From Altererythrobacter sp. C41 (GTDB taxonomy: Bacteria; Pseudomonadota; Alphaproteobacteria; Sphingomonadales; Sphingomonadaceae): DNA of 64,000 nucleotides. The notes beneath the pieces are model-generated. The model searched no databases. It was not told the origin of the DNA and saw only the letters and a program-made list of their open reading frames with translations. Shown here piece after piece: positions 16,558-26,321 of the stretch. Both the position numbers and the translations under genes were made by a program. How positions within the stretch are numbered: the first letter of the stretch is position 1; each line of letters opens with the position of its first letter. The stretch lies in assembly GCF_016803135.1 (NCBI RefSeq), contig NZ_JAEVFE010000007.1:62001-126000 (forward strand), read 5' to 3'.

Positions 16558-18272
16558 GCAACGGCCGCGCTGCGCCCCGCGCGTTCGCCGCCGCCGAACA
16601 GCGTCAGGCGCTCGTACATCGTGCGGTTGCGCCCCGCTTCCTTGGCATCGTAGAGCAGCTTGTCGGCCCGGGCGTAGAGGTCGGCGAAGCTCGTCGCCTC
16701 CAGCCCCTCGCGCGGCATTTCGATGACCCCCATGCTCGCCGTGACGGGCGCTTCGAGGCCTTCGATGCTCGCCGCGACGCGCTGGGTGATCGCGCGCCGC
16801 AGATGCTCGGCGCGCTGGCGTGTTCCCGGCCCGCGCAGCAGCAGCATGAATTCCTCGCCGCCCAGCCGCAGCGCGATCGCGTCGCGATCGCCGTCGGCGC
16901 GGAGCACGCCGGCGCAGACGCGCAGCACGTCGTCCCCCACCTGATGGCCGTGCGTGTCGTTCACGCGCTTGAAGTGATCGAGATCGATCAGCGCCATCGT
17001 GTCGAAACCCTGCCGCTGGAGCTCCGCGAAGCGGGCCTCGATTGCACGGCGGTTGAGCAGGCCCGTGAGCGGGTCGCGCTCGGCCATGGCTTCCATCGCG
17101 AGCGATTGCGCACGGGCGCGGTCACGCTCGTCCTTGAGGATCATGAAGCGGTCCGCCGCGCCGAGCGATGTGACGACGAGCTGGAACGCGACCGCCGCGC
17201 TGAAGGCGAAGATCTGGTCCTGCGGCGCGTCGCCGAAGCCGAGGTTGGTGAATATCCGCTGGAGCGCGACGGTCCAGATCGGCATGCAGGCGACGAACTG
17301 GTAGCGCGCGGCCCGGCTGCCGCGCAGGATCGCCTGCCCCAGCGCCACGCAGAACAGCGCGATCAGCGGCACGAACGCAAAGTAGAAGACATCCGACCCA
17401 TGCTCGCGGAGCAGGGGAATCCTGGTGGCCTGGGCAAGCGAGGTCGCCGCGGTGATCCCGGCGAAACAGCGCAGGAGCCAGCGCGTGCGTTCGGGCAGGC
17501 ACCCCTTCTCGAACAGGTCCGCCGCGAAGACCGCCGCGGCCCCCACCCCGATGGACGAGGTCAGCGGCAGAAGCATGGAAACCTGCCATAGCGTCAGGTC
17601 CGCAAGGTGCAGCACCAGTCCCGAGGAGACGAGCGTCAGCGCCAGCATTCCGAAGACCGACAGCAGGTGCCAGAGCAGGAATGGCGCCTTGAGAATGCGG
17701 TAGAACGCGAGATCGAACAGCAGCGGCATGCACAGCAGGCCGCAGATCGCGGCAAGCGCGAGCATGGTCTCGAGCGGCCAGCGGATATCGTCGGGCGAGG
17801 CCACGAGGCGGCCGTCCGACACGACCGGCGCGACCCATGCCTCGTCGATCGCGACGACGACGCGATCCGAATTCGGGGTGATCGCCGGCAGCGGCAGGAC
17901 GAAGTTCAGCCCGCTGCCGATCAGTTGCGCATCGTCCATGCCATATCGAACGCTGCGCACCGCGCCTCCGCGATCCACGACGGAGATCACGATCCCGCCA
18001 AAGGTGCTCGCCCGCGTCGTGAAGTAGACCGGCCGCTCGCCCGTCTGCGGGAGGTCGAAGCGAAGCAGCGCCCGCGGCGCGCGGTAGTCGGCGATGCTCC
18101 CGTCGCAGCGCCAGGCGGGCGGGCTCGCCCCGCGACCCGCGGGATCGGACGACACCGCCGCCGTAGCCTGGCACGCGGGCGCGATCGGCTGCGCATGGGC
18201 CGCAGAAGCGGCCAGCAGCGCCAGCGCGGCGGCCGCGATCGCCAACAGACCCTGAAGCGCACGTCGAAGCAT
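16554..18272 (-). CDS. Membrane-anchored GGDEF diguanylate cyclase
   Basis: Likely c-di-GMP synthase. A signal peptide ending AAHAQ is followed by a periplasmic beta-rich domain with several Cys, then about seven transmembrane helices as in 7TMR-DISM receptors. The C-terminal GGDEF domain begins near ERDPLTGLLNRRAIE. The active-site loop reads RLGGEEF, so catalysis should be intact. No upstream RxxD inhibitory site is obvious. An ATG at 18272 is used; a TTG seven codons upstream (18293) is also possible. Since c-di-GMP controls motility, this enzyme may influence the flagellar system encoded further right, but they are not linked. Confidence 0.88.
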   Translation of the reverse strand: MLRRALQGLLAIAAAALALLAASAAHAQPIAPACQATAAVSSDPAGRGASPPAWRCDGSIADYRAPRALLRFDLPQTGERPVYFTTRASTFGGIVISVVDRGGAVRSVRYGMDDAQLIGSGLNFVLPLPAITPNSDRVVVAIDEAWVAPVVSDGRLVASPDDIRWPLETMLALAAICGLLCMPLLFDLAFYRILKAPFLLWHLLSVFGMLALTLVSSGLVLHLADLTLWQVSMLLPLTSSIGVGAAAVFAADLFEKGCLPERTRWLLRCFAGITAATSLAQATRIPLLREHGSDVFYFAFVPLIALFCVALGQAILRGSRAARYQFVACMPIWTVALQRIFTNLGFGDAPQDQIFAFSAAVAFQLVVTSLGAADRFMILKDERDRARAQSLAMEAMAERDPLTGLLNRRAIEARFAELQRQGFDTMALIDLDHFKRVNDTHGHQVGDDVLRVCAGVLRADGDRDAIALRLGGEEFMLLLRGPGTRQRAEHLRRAITQRVAASIEGLEAPVTASMGVIEMPREGLEATSFADLYARADKLLYDAKEAGRNRTMYERLTLFGGGERAGRSAAVA

Positions 18273-18404
18273 GACGCGCGCGGTATGCAACAAATATTAT
18301 CTTCGCCTTAAACTCCGGCGGCTGGCCGGCGCCTGGAACCGTGCGGGGAGCGGCGGCGCGAGCTTGCTCGGCGCCGTGTTCCACCGCCACGGAGCGGGCG
18401 CGGC

Positions 18405-18989
18405 CTAGTTGGCCGATAGGCCGCGCGCGTGATCGAGGTGCCCCTCGACCACTGTGGCCGTCTCGCTCGCAAAGCTGGTGAGCGCCTCCGGCCCGCCGCT
18501 GCCGGCGTAGCCTTGCAGCAGCGCCAGTGCCTTCTCGTGCGCCGCCACCTGCTGCTGCGCGTAGACCGCGTCGAAGCGGTCTCCGGCCTGGCGCAGATCG
18601 TCGAGCTGGGCCTGCTGGTCGGCGGTGAGCTCGGGCGCGACCGTCAGCGCTGGCTCGGCTCCGGCGGCGGCGGACTTCAGGCTCTCGCTCGAGGCCGTGT
18701 GGTCCTCGATCATCATCGCGGCGAAATCCTTGACGGCCTGCGCGGAGCCCATCTCCTGCGCCAGCCTGGCGGACTCGACCTCGAACATGTCGCTGGCGGC
18801 GGCCATGTCGACGAACTCCTGCGGGCTCGACGGCATCGCTACTTGGCCGGCGGGCGGGGTCATCGCATCATTGGCGGTGTCGTTCACGGTCAGGTCGGCG
18901 TTGGGATCGGTGGTCGTCTCGTCGGCGGCATCGCCGCAGGCGGTCAGGGCGAGCGCGCCGGCGAGCGCGAGGAATGCAGTGTGCTTCAT
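18405..18989 (-). CDS. DUF4142 domain lipoprotein
   Basis: A 194-residue exported protein with a lipobox (ALALTAC) giving Cys 18 as the lipid-anchored residue. A Thr/Asp-rich linker follows, then a helical DUF4142 region (QEFVDMAAASDMFEVESARLA, DFAAMMIEDHTASSESL, ARGLSAN end). DUF4142 proteins adopt a ferritin-like four-helix fold and have no known enzymatic role; they are often stress-induced. The start at 18989 is set by AGGAG eight bases upstream and by the lipoprotein signal. Longer in-frame versions lack a signal at the N-terminus. Confidence 0.85.
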   Translation of the reverse strand: MKHTAFLALAGALALTACGDAADETTTDPNADLTVNDTANDAMTPPAGQVAMPSSPQEFVDMAAASDMFEVESARLAQEMGSAQAVKDFAAMMIEDHTASSESLKSAAAGAEPALTVAPELTADQQAQLDDLRQAGDRFDAVYAQQQVAAHEKALALLQGYAGSGGPEALTSFASETATVVEGHLDHARGLSAN

Positions 18990-19081
18990 CTCGATGCTCC
19001 TTCTCCAGAGTCGAAGATCAATCCGGCGCACGGGGGGATGTTCCACCCGGGAAGGGGAATTTTTCATGCTGCAGCAAGGTT

Positions 19082-19411
19082 TTAACCTGGGTTAGGAGCG
19101 CGCTCCAGCAGGTCGTCGGTCACCTCCATCAGCAGCAGCGGCTCGTCCGCTGTGTCGGCGATGGCATCGACGAATGCGGCGCGGGTTGCGGGATCGTCGT
19201 AGACCATCTTCGCATCGTAGGCCGCCTGCCAGGTCGCGCGGTCGGGCCATTCGGCGACGCCGACGAAGCGGCGCTCCCGCTCGTCCCAGTGGAGGCGCGA
19301 GCCGAGCGAGCCGTACTTCTCCGTGATGAGCTCGGTCCCGCGGCGCCAGGCGGTGCGGAACTGCTCTTCCTTGCCCGGATGGACCTTCCACCAGTAGGCG
19401 GCGACGAACAT
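19082..19411 (-). CDS. Antibiotic biosynthesis monooxygenase (ABM) domain protein
   Basis: A 109-residue single-domain protein beginning MFVAAYWWKVHPGKEEQFRTAW, the first strand and helix of the dimeric alpha/beta ferredoxin-like ABM fold. Such proteins act as small cofactor-free monooxygenases or as putative quinol/heme-related enzymes. No catalytic assignment can be made here. It is a solitary gene between the DUF4142 lipoprotein and a repeat-bearing HTH gene. Confidence 0.75.
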   Translation of the reverse strand: MFVAAYWWKVHPGKEEQFRTAWRRGTELITEKYGSLGSRLHWDERERRFVGVAEWPDRATWQAAYDAKMVYDDPATRAAFVDAIADTADEPLLLMEVTDDLLERAPNPG

Positions 19412-19502
19412 TTCGGTCTCCTCTCGTCCCTCACCAACCCGCGCCGCGAGCGGAGCGTTCCGGCGGGAGTGTTGACAGATGCGACACGGTTCCAGGGCCC
19501 GG

Positions 19503-19555
19503 TGTCACCTTGCGAAAAGGCCTGTCACCTTGCGGCGAGGACCTGTCACCTTGCG
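19503..19555. repeat. Three direct copies of TGTCACCTTGCG
   Basis: Identical 12-mers occur at 19503-19514, 19523-19534 and 19544-19555, spaced 20 and 21 nt start to start, i.e. about two helix turns. On the minus strand each unit reads CGCAAGGTGACA. The stop codon of the HTH gene (TGA, 19548-19546) lies inside the first unit met in that direction. Confidence 0.8.
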
Positions 19556-19845
19556 CCACCGCCACTCCGCTCGCGCTCCACCGCCCGCCGCACGTGGCCG
19601 GCGCGCCGGGCGAGGTCCCAGCCTTGCGCGAAGTATCCGCCGGCCCGCTCGCGCAGGCGGTAGGCGGACTGGCGGCTCATCCCCAGCCTGCGCGCGGCGG
19701 CGGCCACGCTCTCCCCCGCGGCGAGCAGGTCGAGGAAGGCCATCGCCTTGCGCGGGGTCCAGCGATAGTCGGCGTTGGGGCGGCGGCCCGAACCGGGGGC
19801 GGCGCGGGAGGCTGCGGCGGGCGGAGGGATCGATTCGTGCGTCAT
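19546..19845 (-). CDS. Small helix-turn-helix protein
   Basis: A 99-residue protein starting MTHESIPPP. A proline/alanine-rich basic N-terminus is followed by YRWTPRKAMAFLDLLAAGESVAAAARRLGMSRQSAYRLRERAGG, a transposase-type or resolvase-type helix-turn-helix. The C-terminus is basic. It may be a DNA-binding regulator domesticated from a mobile element, a common small gene in sphingomonads. It diverges from the first GFA gene. Three TGTCACCTTGCG repeats begin at its stop codon. Confidence 0.65.
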   Translation of the reverse strand: MTHESIPPPAAASRAAPGSGRRPNADYRWTPRKAMAFLDLLAAGESVAAAARRLGMSRQSAYRLRERAGGYFAQGWDLARRAGHVRRAVERERSGGGAR

Positions 19846-19936
19846 CGGGTAGTCTAAGGCACAAGCGCCGGCGTGTAGGAAAGTCTTTTCCGCCCCGCGC
19901 CCCGGCGCTAGCCCGAACGCGCAGAAGGAGTGACCG

Positions 19937-20392
19937 ATGGCCGACCCCGTTACCCTCGATCCGCCGCTCAAGGGCCAGTGCCTGTGCGGCGCCGTCACGA
20001 TCCGGCTTGCGCGCGTGAAGCCGGGCGTCGACGTGTGCCACTGCGACATGTGCCGGCAGTGGTCGGGCGGCCCGTTCTTCTCGCTCCACGGAGTGACGGA
20101 GGCCGACTACACGCTGGAGGGCGAAGGCGCGGTGCGCAGTTACCGCTCCTCCGAATGGGCCGAGCGCGCGAGCTGCACCGAATGCGGCAGCAACCTGTGG
20201 TACCGCTTCGTCCCGGCCGGAACCGTCTCCTTCACCGCCGGCCTGTTCGACCTCCCCGCCGACTGGGGGATCGACGAGGAGATCTTCGTCGACGAAATGC
20301 CGCCCTACGCCGAGCTCGCCGCCGACAGCACCAGGAAGACCGGCGCCGAAGTCATGGCCGAGGCCAAGGAAGGCGGATACGACTTCGGCTGA
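19937..20392 (+). CDS. GFA/CENP-V domain protein
   Basis: A 151-residue zinc protein of the GFA (glutathione-dependent formaldehyde-activating) fold. Metal ligands are visible as CLCGAV near residue 15, CHCDMC near 35 and CTECGS near 78. It has a clear AGGAG-type ribosome site (GAAGGAG) before its ATG. It is the first of two tandem GFA genes, 25 nt apart. Family members are rarely characterised; formaldehyde or S-glutathionyl chemistry is presumed only by name. Confidence 0.88.
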   Translation: MADPVTLDPPLKGQCLCGAVTIRLARVKPGVDVCHCDMCRQWSGGPFFSLHGVTEADYTLEGEGAVRSYRSSEWAERASCTECGSNLWYRFVPAGTVSFTAGLFDLPADWGIDEEIFVDEMPPYAELAADSTRKTGAEVMAEAKEGGYDFG

Positions 20393-20417
20393 CGGGCCGT
20401 TTCGAAAGGAGCGCGGC

Positions 20418-20810
20418 ATGGACCAGTTCACCGGCGGCTGCCTGTGCGGCGCGGTGCGGCTCGCGGCGGCGGGGCGCCCCTGGCGCGTGGGCCTGTGCCA
20501 CTGCCTCGACTGCCGCAAGCACTCCGGCAGCCTGTTCTACGCCGCGGCGATCTTCCCGGCGGACGCGGTCGCGGTCGAGGGCGAGACCGGCGAATGGCAG
20601 GGCCGCCATTTCTGCCCGCGCTGCGGATCGTCGGTCTTCGCCCGCTTCGAGGACGAGATCGAGGTCCACCTGGGCGCGCTCGACGCCCCCGACCAGTTCG
20701 CCCCGACTTACGAAAGCTGGACTGTCCGCCGCGAAGCCTGGCTGCCGCCGTTTCCGCTGGCGCGGCGGTACGAGCGCGACCGGGAAGGCGAAGGCCGGTT
20801 CGAGGACTAG
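20418..20810 (+). CDS. GFA/CENP-V domain protein, second copy
   Basis: A 130-residue GFA-fold protein with CLCGAVRL near the N-terminus, CHCLDCRK around 31-38 and CPRCGSSVF around 70. It is preceded by AAAGGAG. It is only distantly similar to its upstream neighbour, so the pair is either an old duplication or two separate families joined in one operon. The pyridoxamine-oxidase-like gene follows 60 nt later on the same strand. Confidence 0.87.
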   Translation: MDQFTGGCLCGAVRLAAAGRPWRVGLCHCLDCRKHSGSLFYAAAIFPADAVAVEGETGEWQGRHFCPRCGSSVFARFEDEIEVHLGALDAPDQFAPTYESWTVRREAWLPPFPLARRYERDREGEGRFED

Positions 20811-20870
20811 CCCGGAACCACGGGCCCGCTCGTCCGCTTGCCCCGATGGACGGCTCGAGGAGAGACACGC

Positions 20871-21329
20871 GTGAGCAAGACCCTGGCGGACATATCCGAA
20901 GCGATGAAGGACATCGATTACTGCATGCTGGTGACCCGGGCGCAGGACGGCGCGATCGGCGGCCGGCCGATGAGCAACAACCGCGAGGTGGAGTACGAGG
21001 GCACCAGCCGCTTCTTCACCTGCGAGGACACCCGCATGATCGACGACATCGAACGCGATCCCTCGGTCGGGCTGACCTATCAGGGCAAGGCCGGGGTGCT
21101 CGGTATCGTCGGCAAGCCGGGCCTGTTCATCCATGTCGAGGGCGAGGCGCGCGTGGTGCGCGACAAGGCCCGCTTCGAGGAACACTGGACGCCCGGGCTC
21201 GACCGCTGGTTCGAGCAGGGCACCGACACGCCGGGCCTGCGGATGCTGGAAGTGGCGGCCCGGCGCATCCATTACTGGGACGGGGAGGACGAAGGCGAAG
21301 TCCCCCTCCGCGCGGGGGCCGGCGCCTAG
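20871..21329 (+). CDS. Pyridoxamine 5'-phosphate oxidase-like (general stress) protein
   Basis: A 152-residue split-barrel flavin-binding protein. DIDYCMLVTRAQDGAIGGRPM and FFTCEDTRMIDDIERDPSVGLTY match the general stress protein 26 branch of the PNPOx fold, which binds FMN/FAD without being the B6 oxidase. I use the GTG at 20871 (VSKTLADISEAM), which has GGAGAG upstream. An in-frame TTG at 20838 would add an unlikely basic extension. Last gene of a plus-strand run with the two GFA genes. Confidence 0.82.
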   Translation: MSKTLADISEAMKDIDYCMLVTRAQDGAIGGRPMSNNREVEYEGTSRFFTCEDTRMIDDIERDPSVGLTYQGKAGVLGIVGKPGLFIHVEGEARVVRDKARFEEHWTPGLDRWFEQGTDTPGLRMLEVAARRIHYWDGEDEGEVPLRAGAGA

Positions 21330-21368
21330 ACCGGCGGTGGCCAGCTTCGGTCCGGTGCGGAGGACCGC

Positions 21369-21746
21369 TCACCTGGCCATGAAGCAGACCGCCTCGATCT
21401 TGTTGCCGTCGGGATCGCGCACGAAGGCGCCGTAGTAGTTCGCGTCGTACTCCGGCCTCAGGCCCGGCGCGCCCGCATCGCTGCCGCCGTGGGCGAGCGC
21501 GACGCGGTGGAACGCCTCGACCGCCGCGCGGCTCTCCGCGATGAAGGCGACGTGCACGCCGTTGCCGACGCTCGCAGGCTCGCCGTCGACCGGCTGTTCG
21601 AGGCTGAAGCCGATCGTCGCCGCGCTGTAGTCGACCGATCCGCCGCGCCGCTTGCCCTTGCCGATGCCGAGCACCGCGAGGACCGGATCGTAGAACGCCG
21701 CCGCGCGCGCCGCGTCACTGGTGCCGAGGGAGACGTGACTGAGCAT
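21369..21746 (-). CDS. VOC family (glyoxalase/bleomycin-resistance fold) protein
   Basis: A 125-residue protein with two beta-alpha-beta-beta-beta units: MLSHVSLGTSDAARAAAFYDPVLAVLGI at the start and VRDPDGNKIEAVCF at the end. His 4 and Glu 119 are in the usual metal positions. The substrate is unknown. It lies tail-to-tail with the PNPOx-like gene and precedes arr in the minus direction. Confidence 0.88.
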   Translation of the reverse strand: MLSHVSLGTSDAARAAAFYDPVLAVLGIGKGKRRGGSVDYSAATIGFSLEQPVDGEPASVGNGVHVAFIAESRAAVEAFHRVALAHGGSDAGAPGLRPEYDANYYGAFVRDPDGNKIEAVCFMAR

Positions 21747-21803
21747 GGCGAGGGAACGCGCGAGGGGGCGCGGGTTTCCGGCCCCGTCGCCGGGACGGCA
21801 CGC

Positions 21804-22214
21804 TCAGTCGATGATCTCGGCCCCGCCCTCGGCCTCCATCCGCGCGAGGGCGGCCTTCATCTCCGCCAGCCGCTCGGGCGGATGCGGCTCCCACTGCTCG
21901 ACCTCGCCGACAATGCGGAGCGGTTCGCGCGAGCGGTAGGACTCGGTCGGGTTGCCCGGGAAGCGCTTGTCGGTGAGGTTCGGATCGTCCTCGAACGCCC
22001 CGGTCGGCTCGACGATATAGATGCGCTCCCGGCCCTCGCCCTTGGCCAGTTCGCACCCCCACGTCGCCGCGTCGAGCGTGCCGGAGAAGTAGATCCACGA
22101 CAGCTTGCGGTCCGCGTAGTTGGAGGTGAAGCCCGGCGCGAGCAGGTCCCCCGGCGCGAGATCGGCGCGGGTGCCGTGGTAGAAGGGGCCGGTGGCGTTG
22201 GCGGCGTAGGTCAT
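21804..22214 (-). CDS. arr: NAD+-rifampin ADP-ribosyltransferase (Arr family)
   Basis: A 136-residue enzyme that ADP-ribosylates rifamycins and inactivates them. Family features are FYHGTRADLAPGDLL with the key His at 13, SWIYFSGTL with Tyr 42, RIYIVEPTG, and FEDDPNLTDKRFPGNPT with the acidic residue near 77. The length is typical for Arr. The start at 22214 (MTYAANATGPF) fits relatives; a longer frame to 22274 is not needed. Chromosomal arr genes are common in environmental bacteria and need not confer clinical resistance. It lies next to the AT-rich ATPase islet. Confidence 0.88.
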   Translation of the reverse strand: MTYAANATGPFYHGTRADLAPGDLLAPGFTSNYADRKLSWIYFSGTLDAATWGCELAKGEGRERIYIVEPTGAFEDDPNLTDKRFPGNPTESYRSREPLRIVGEVEQWEPHPPERLAEMKAALARMEAEGGAEIID

Positions 22215-22522
22215 GGGGCCATGTGAAACGAAGGCGGCTCTGGGGCAAGAGGGCTGCGCTTCGCGCTTCACCAATCGTCAAAGTATTGGCGCGATGCTGT
22301 TCGTCATGGAGACGGTGAATTTCTTGCTCGACCGGCCTGTGGCCCTGCTGATCGTGCTGGCGATCGGCGACGCGCTCGAATACCAGGGCTCGGGGAATCA
22401 TGCAGGCGACTGCGCCCCGGCGCGCGACGCGGTGACGGCGATATTAAGGCGGCGGTCGTGCTGAAAGTCTATTTTCAAAATTCACTTTTCGACATATTCC
22501 CTGTCAAAACGGAGGGAAAGCG
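22215..22522. other. Gap between arr and the ATPase gene
   Basis: About 250 bases of ordinary GC content hold only a 56-codon open frame (22294-22464) with no ribosome site or recognisable family. I see no tRNA, integrase fragment or flanking repeat. From 22463 the sequence turns abruptly AT-rich. Its last 60 bases probably carry the ATPase promoter and the ribosome site GGAGGGAAAGCG directly before its ATG. Confidence 0.6.
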
Positions 22523-24085
22523 ATGACCGTCGAAGTTGCAAAAATTGAATTCGGTGAAATCGACGCAAAGAACGAAGTGATTCAACAGGATCGTCTCGGA
22601 TCATCTGTCTTTCATAATTCGTTCCGCATTCCTCCGGAGGTCAATCCCGACGCTCTCATTACGGGTGCCAAGTGCTTTATCTACGGCCAGAAAGGCTGCG
22701 GAAAGACGGCCTTATTGCTCCATGTAAGAAAGAGATTTGAAGACTCCGGTGCGAGAACTAAGACAATTCTCTTCAAATCTAGTGTGACTGAAAGAGAAAG
22801 GCAGAAAATCGCTTTAGGCGGTGATATTGTGTTCGAAGATCAAGGGGAAATAAAGTTCCGCGAATACGATTATAAAATTAACTGGCTATGGTACATTTAC
22901 CGAAATATATTCCGTCTGGTCGAGAAGAGCATGGTACTCTCAGGCTGGAGCACCGTGGAAGGAATAAAAGCCTTACTCGGGGTTAAACAAGAAATATCGA
23001 CAAGCGTATTGACTGACCTGTCGTCAAAAAGGATTAAAGCTTTTGCTAAAGCCGGCGTTAAATCAGGGCCGTTTACTGCTGAAATGGGGGCAGAAGTAGA
23101 AGCCCTCAAGGATGATATTGAAAACAGTGATATTGAAATAATTGATATAGTAGAGAGATATTTACCGGAGATTAAATTAAATATCAAAGATAGGGTAGCT
23201 CTTTTGTTTGACGAATTGGAGTTATTCTGGAACCGAATAGACCAAAAAGAGCGTGACCTTTTTTTAATTCGTGACCTGCTGTATGCCGTTAATCGAGCGA
23301 ACGTCGCCTTCGGACAATCAAGCGCTTCGTTTTCCGTAATCGCGTCCGTAAGATCGGAGGTCCTTCACGAGGTCAACAGAGAGGGTCCCGAGATTAGCCG
23401 TGACGTACAGGATCGCGGCATACGCGTCCATTGGAACGTTAAAGCTGACGCCATCGCCCAGCCAATACTCGAAATTGTTGAGAACAAGATAAAATTTTCT
23501 GAAATTGAATTAGACGAGCTGCCAACAGAAAATATTTGGGCCAGCTACTTCCCAGCAAAGATATTCGGGAGAACTATTCAACAGTACCTGCTCGATATCT
23601 CTATGTTCAAGCCACGAAATCTAGTTACATTACTTGGAATTGCTAAGAAAAAAGAGGCGGGAGCAACATCGCTTTCAAAAGAGGCTATTGAACAAAGCCA
23701 ACCTGAATTCTCTCAGAGGTGCTGGACGGAAATCGAGGAAGGCCTTTTGGGAGAATTCACCTCCAATGAGGTGCGTGCAATTAAGGTTCTCTTTATGGGT
23801 TTTCGTCCTAAGTTTTCACCCCGAGTTTTTGAGACTAGATTTCAAGCAATGGCCGCTCAAGACGCTCGAGTGAAGGATCTGATGCAAAAGCATCCGAATA
23901 GCTTGGATATTCTTGACGTGATGTATCGCTTGGGGGCGATCGGGAATGTATTTTCGGTTAGAGAGGGTAAGCGATGGGTGCCTCGAAACCGATGGATGTT
24001 TCGAGACCATTACGAAGCAATTCCAGGAAAGGAATTTCAAGTCCACGAGTCCCTGAAAAAAGAGTTGCAGTTGCCGTTCGTCTAG
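22523..24085 (+). CDS. P-loop ATPase in an AT-rich islet (Sll1717-like)
   Basis: A 520-residue protein with Walker A GQKGCGKT (55-62), Walker B VALLFDE (225-231, Asp 230-Glu 231) and an arginine-bearing SVIASVRSEVLHE near 272-284 that could be a sensor or finger. A C-terminal part rich in charged helices follows (EVRAIKVLFMGFRPKFSPRVFE ... LDVMYRLGAIG), likely a winged helix. This resembles the family annotated as P-loop ATPase, Sll1717 family, a STAND/AAA-like group of unknown role; the assignment is from memory. Codon use is AT-rich: hand counts give 33% GC at 22861-22920, 38% at 22981-23040, 43% at 23641-23700, against about 73% at 21181-21240. It has its own strong ribosome site and no partner gene. 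Confidence 0.75.
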   Translation: MTVEVAKIEFGEIDAKNEVIQQDRLGSSVFHNSFRIPPEVNPDALITGAKCFIYGQKGCGKTALLLHVRKRFEDSGARTKTILFKSSVTERERQKIALGGDIVFEDQGEIKFREYDYKINWLWYIYRNIFRLVEKSMVLSGWSTVEGIKALLGVKQEISTSVLTDLSSKRIKAFAKAGVKSGPFTAEMGAEVEALKDDIENSDIEIIDIVERYLPEIKLNIKDRVALLFDELELFWNRIDQKERDLFLIRDLLYAVNRANVAFGQSSASFSVIASVRSEVLHEVNREGPEISRDVQDRGIRVHWNVKADAIAQPILEIVENKIKFSEIELDELPTENIWASYFPAKIFGRTIQQYLLDISMFKPRNLVTLLGIAKKKEAGATSLSKEAIEQSQPEFSQRCWTEIEEGLLGEFTSNEVRAIKVLFMGFRPKFSPRVFETRFQAMAAQDARVKDLMQKHPNSLDILDVMYRLGAIGNVFSVREGKRWVPRNRWMFRDHYEAIPGKEFQVHESLKKELQLPFV

Positions 24086-24159
24086 CGTGGCTTGTAGTCA
24101 GGTCTGTGATCTCGCTCTATCGCCAAGTACACCCATTTATTTGACTATTTGGAGTAGCG

Positions 24160-26073
<1,914 letters not shown>

Positions 26074-26075
26074 CT

Positions 26076-26172
26076 ACCCTCCCTCCGCCCGTATTACCGG
26101 GATCAGGTTCGACGGGTCGCGGCATATTCCGCTCTCAACCTGCGTTTGCGCGACAGGCTCCCCGGGGATGCC
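26076..26172 (-). promoter_or_regulatory. TPP (thi-box) riboswitch controlling thiC
   Basis: On the minus strand the leader contains, in order, CCCGGGGAGCC, the TGAGAG element, GACCCGTCGAACCTGATC and GGGTAATACGGGCGGAGGGA (as CCGGTAATACGGGCGGAGGG). These are the conserved sequence and stem elements of the TPP-binding aptamer. It ends about 60 nt before the thiC start, consistent with control by hiding the ribosome site or by termination. Thiamine pyrophosphate should lower thiC expression. Confidence 0.95.
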
Positions 26173-26321
26173 GCGCAACCTAGGCGATCGGTCGCATGCC
26201 GTCCAGCCGTCTGTCGCAACCGGCGGAACCCGGCCCGGGCAGGCGCATTGCCAGATCGAGCGACCGGCGGGTTGCGCGTCCCCGCATCCTTCCGGCCTCT
26301 GATCTCAGGAGCCATGGCAGA

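Noticed and set aside
22294-22464. 56-codon open frame between arr and the ATPase gene
   Set aside because: No ribosome site, no recognisable family, and a competing open frame on the other strand.
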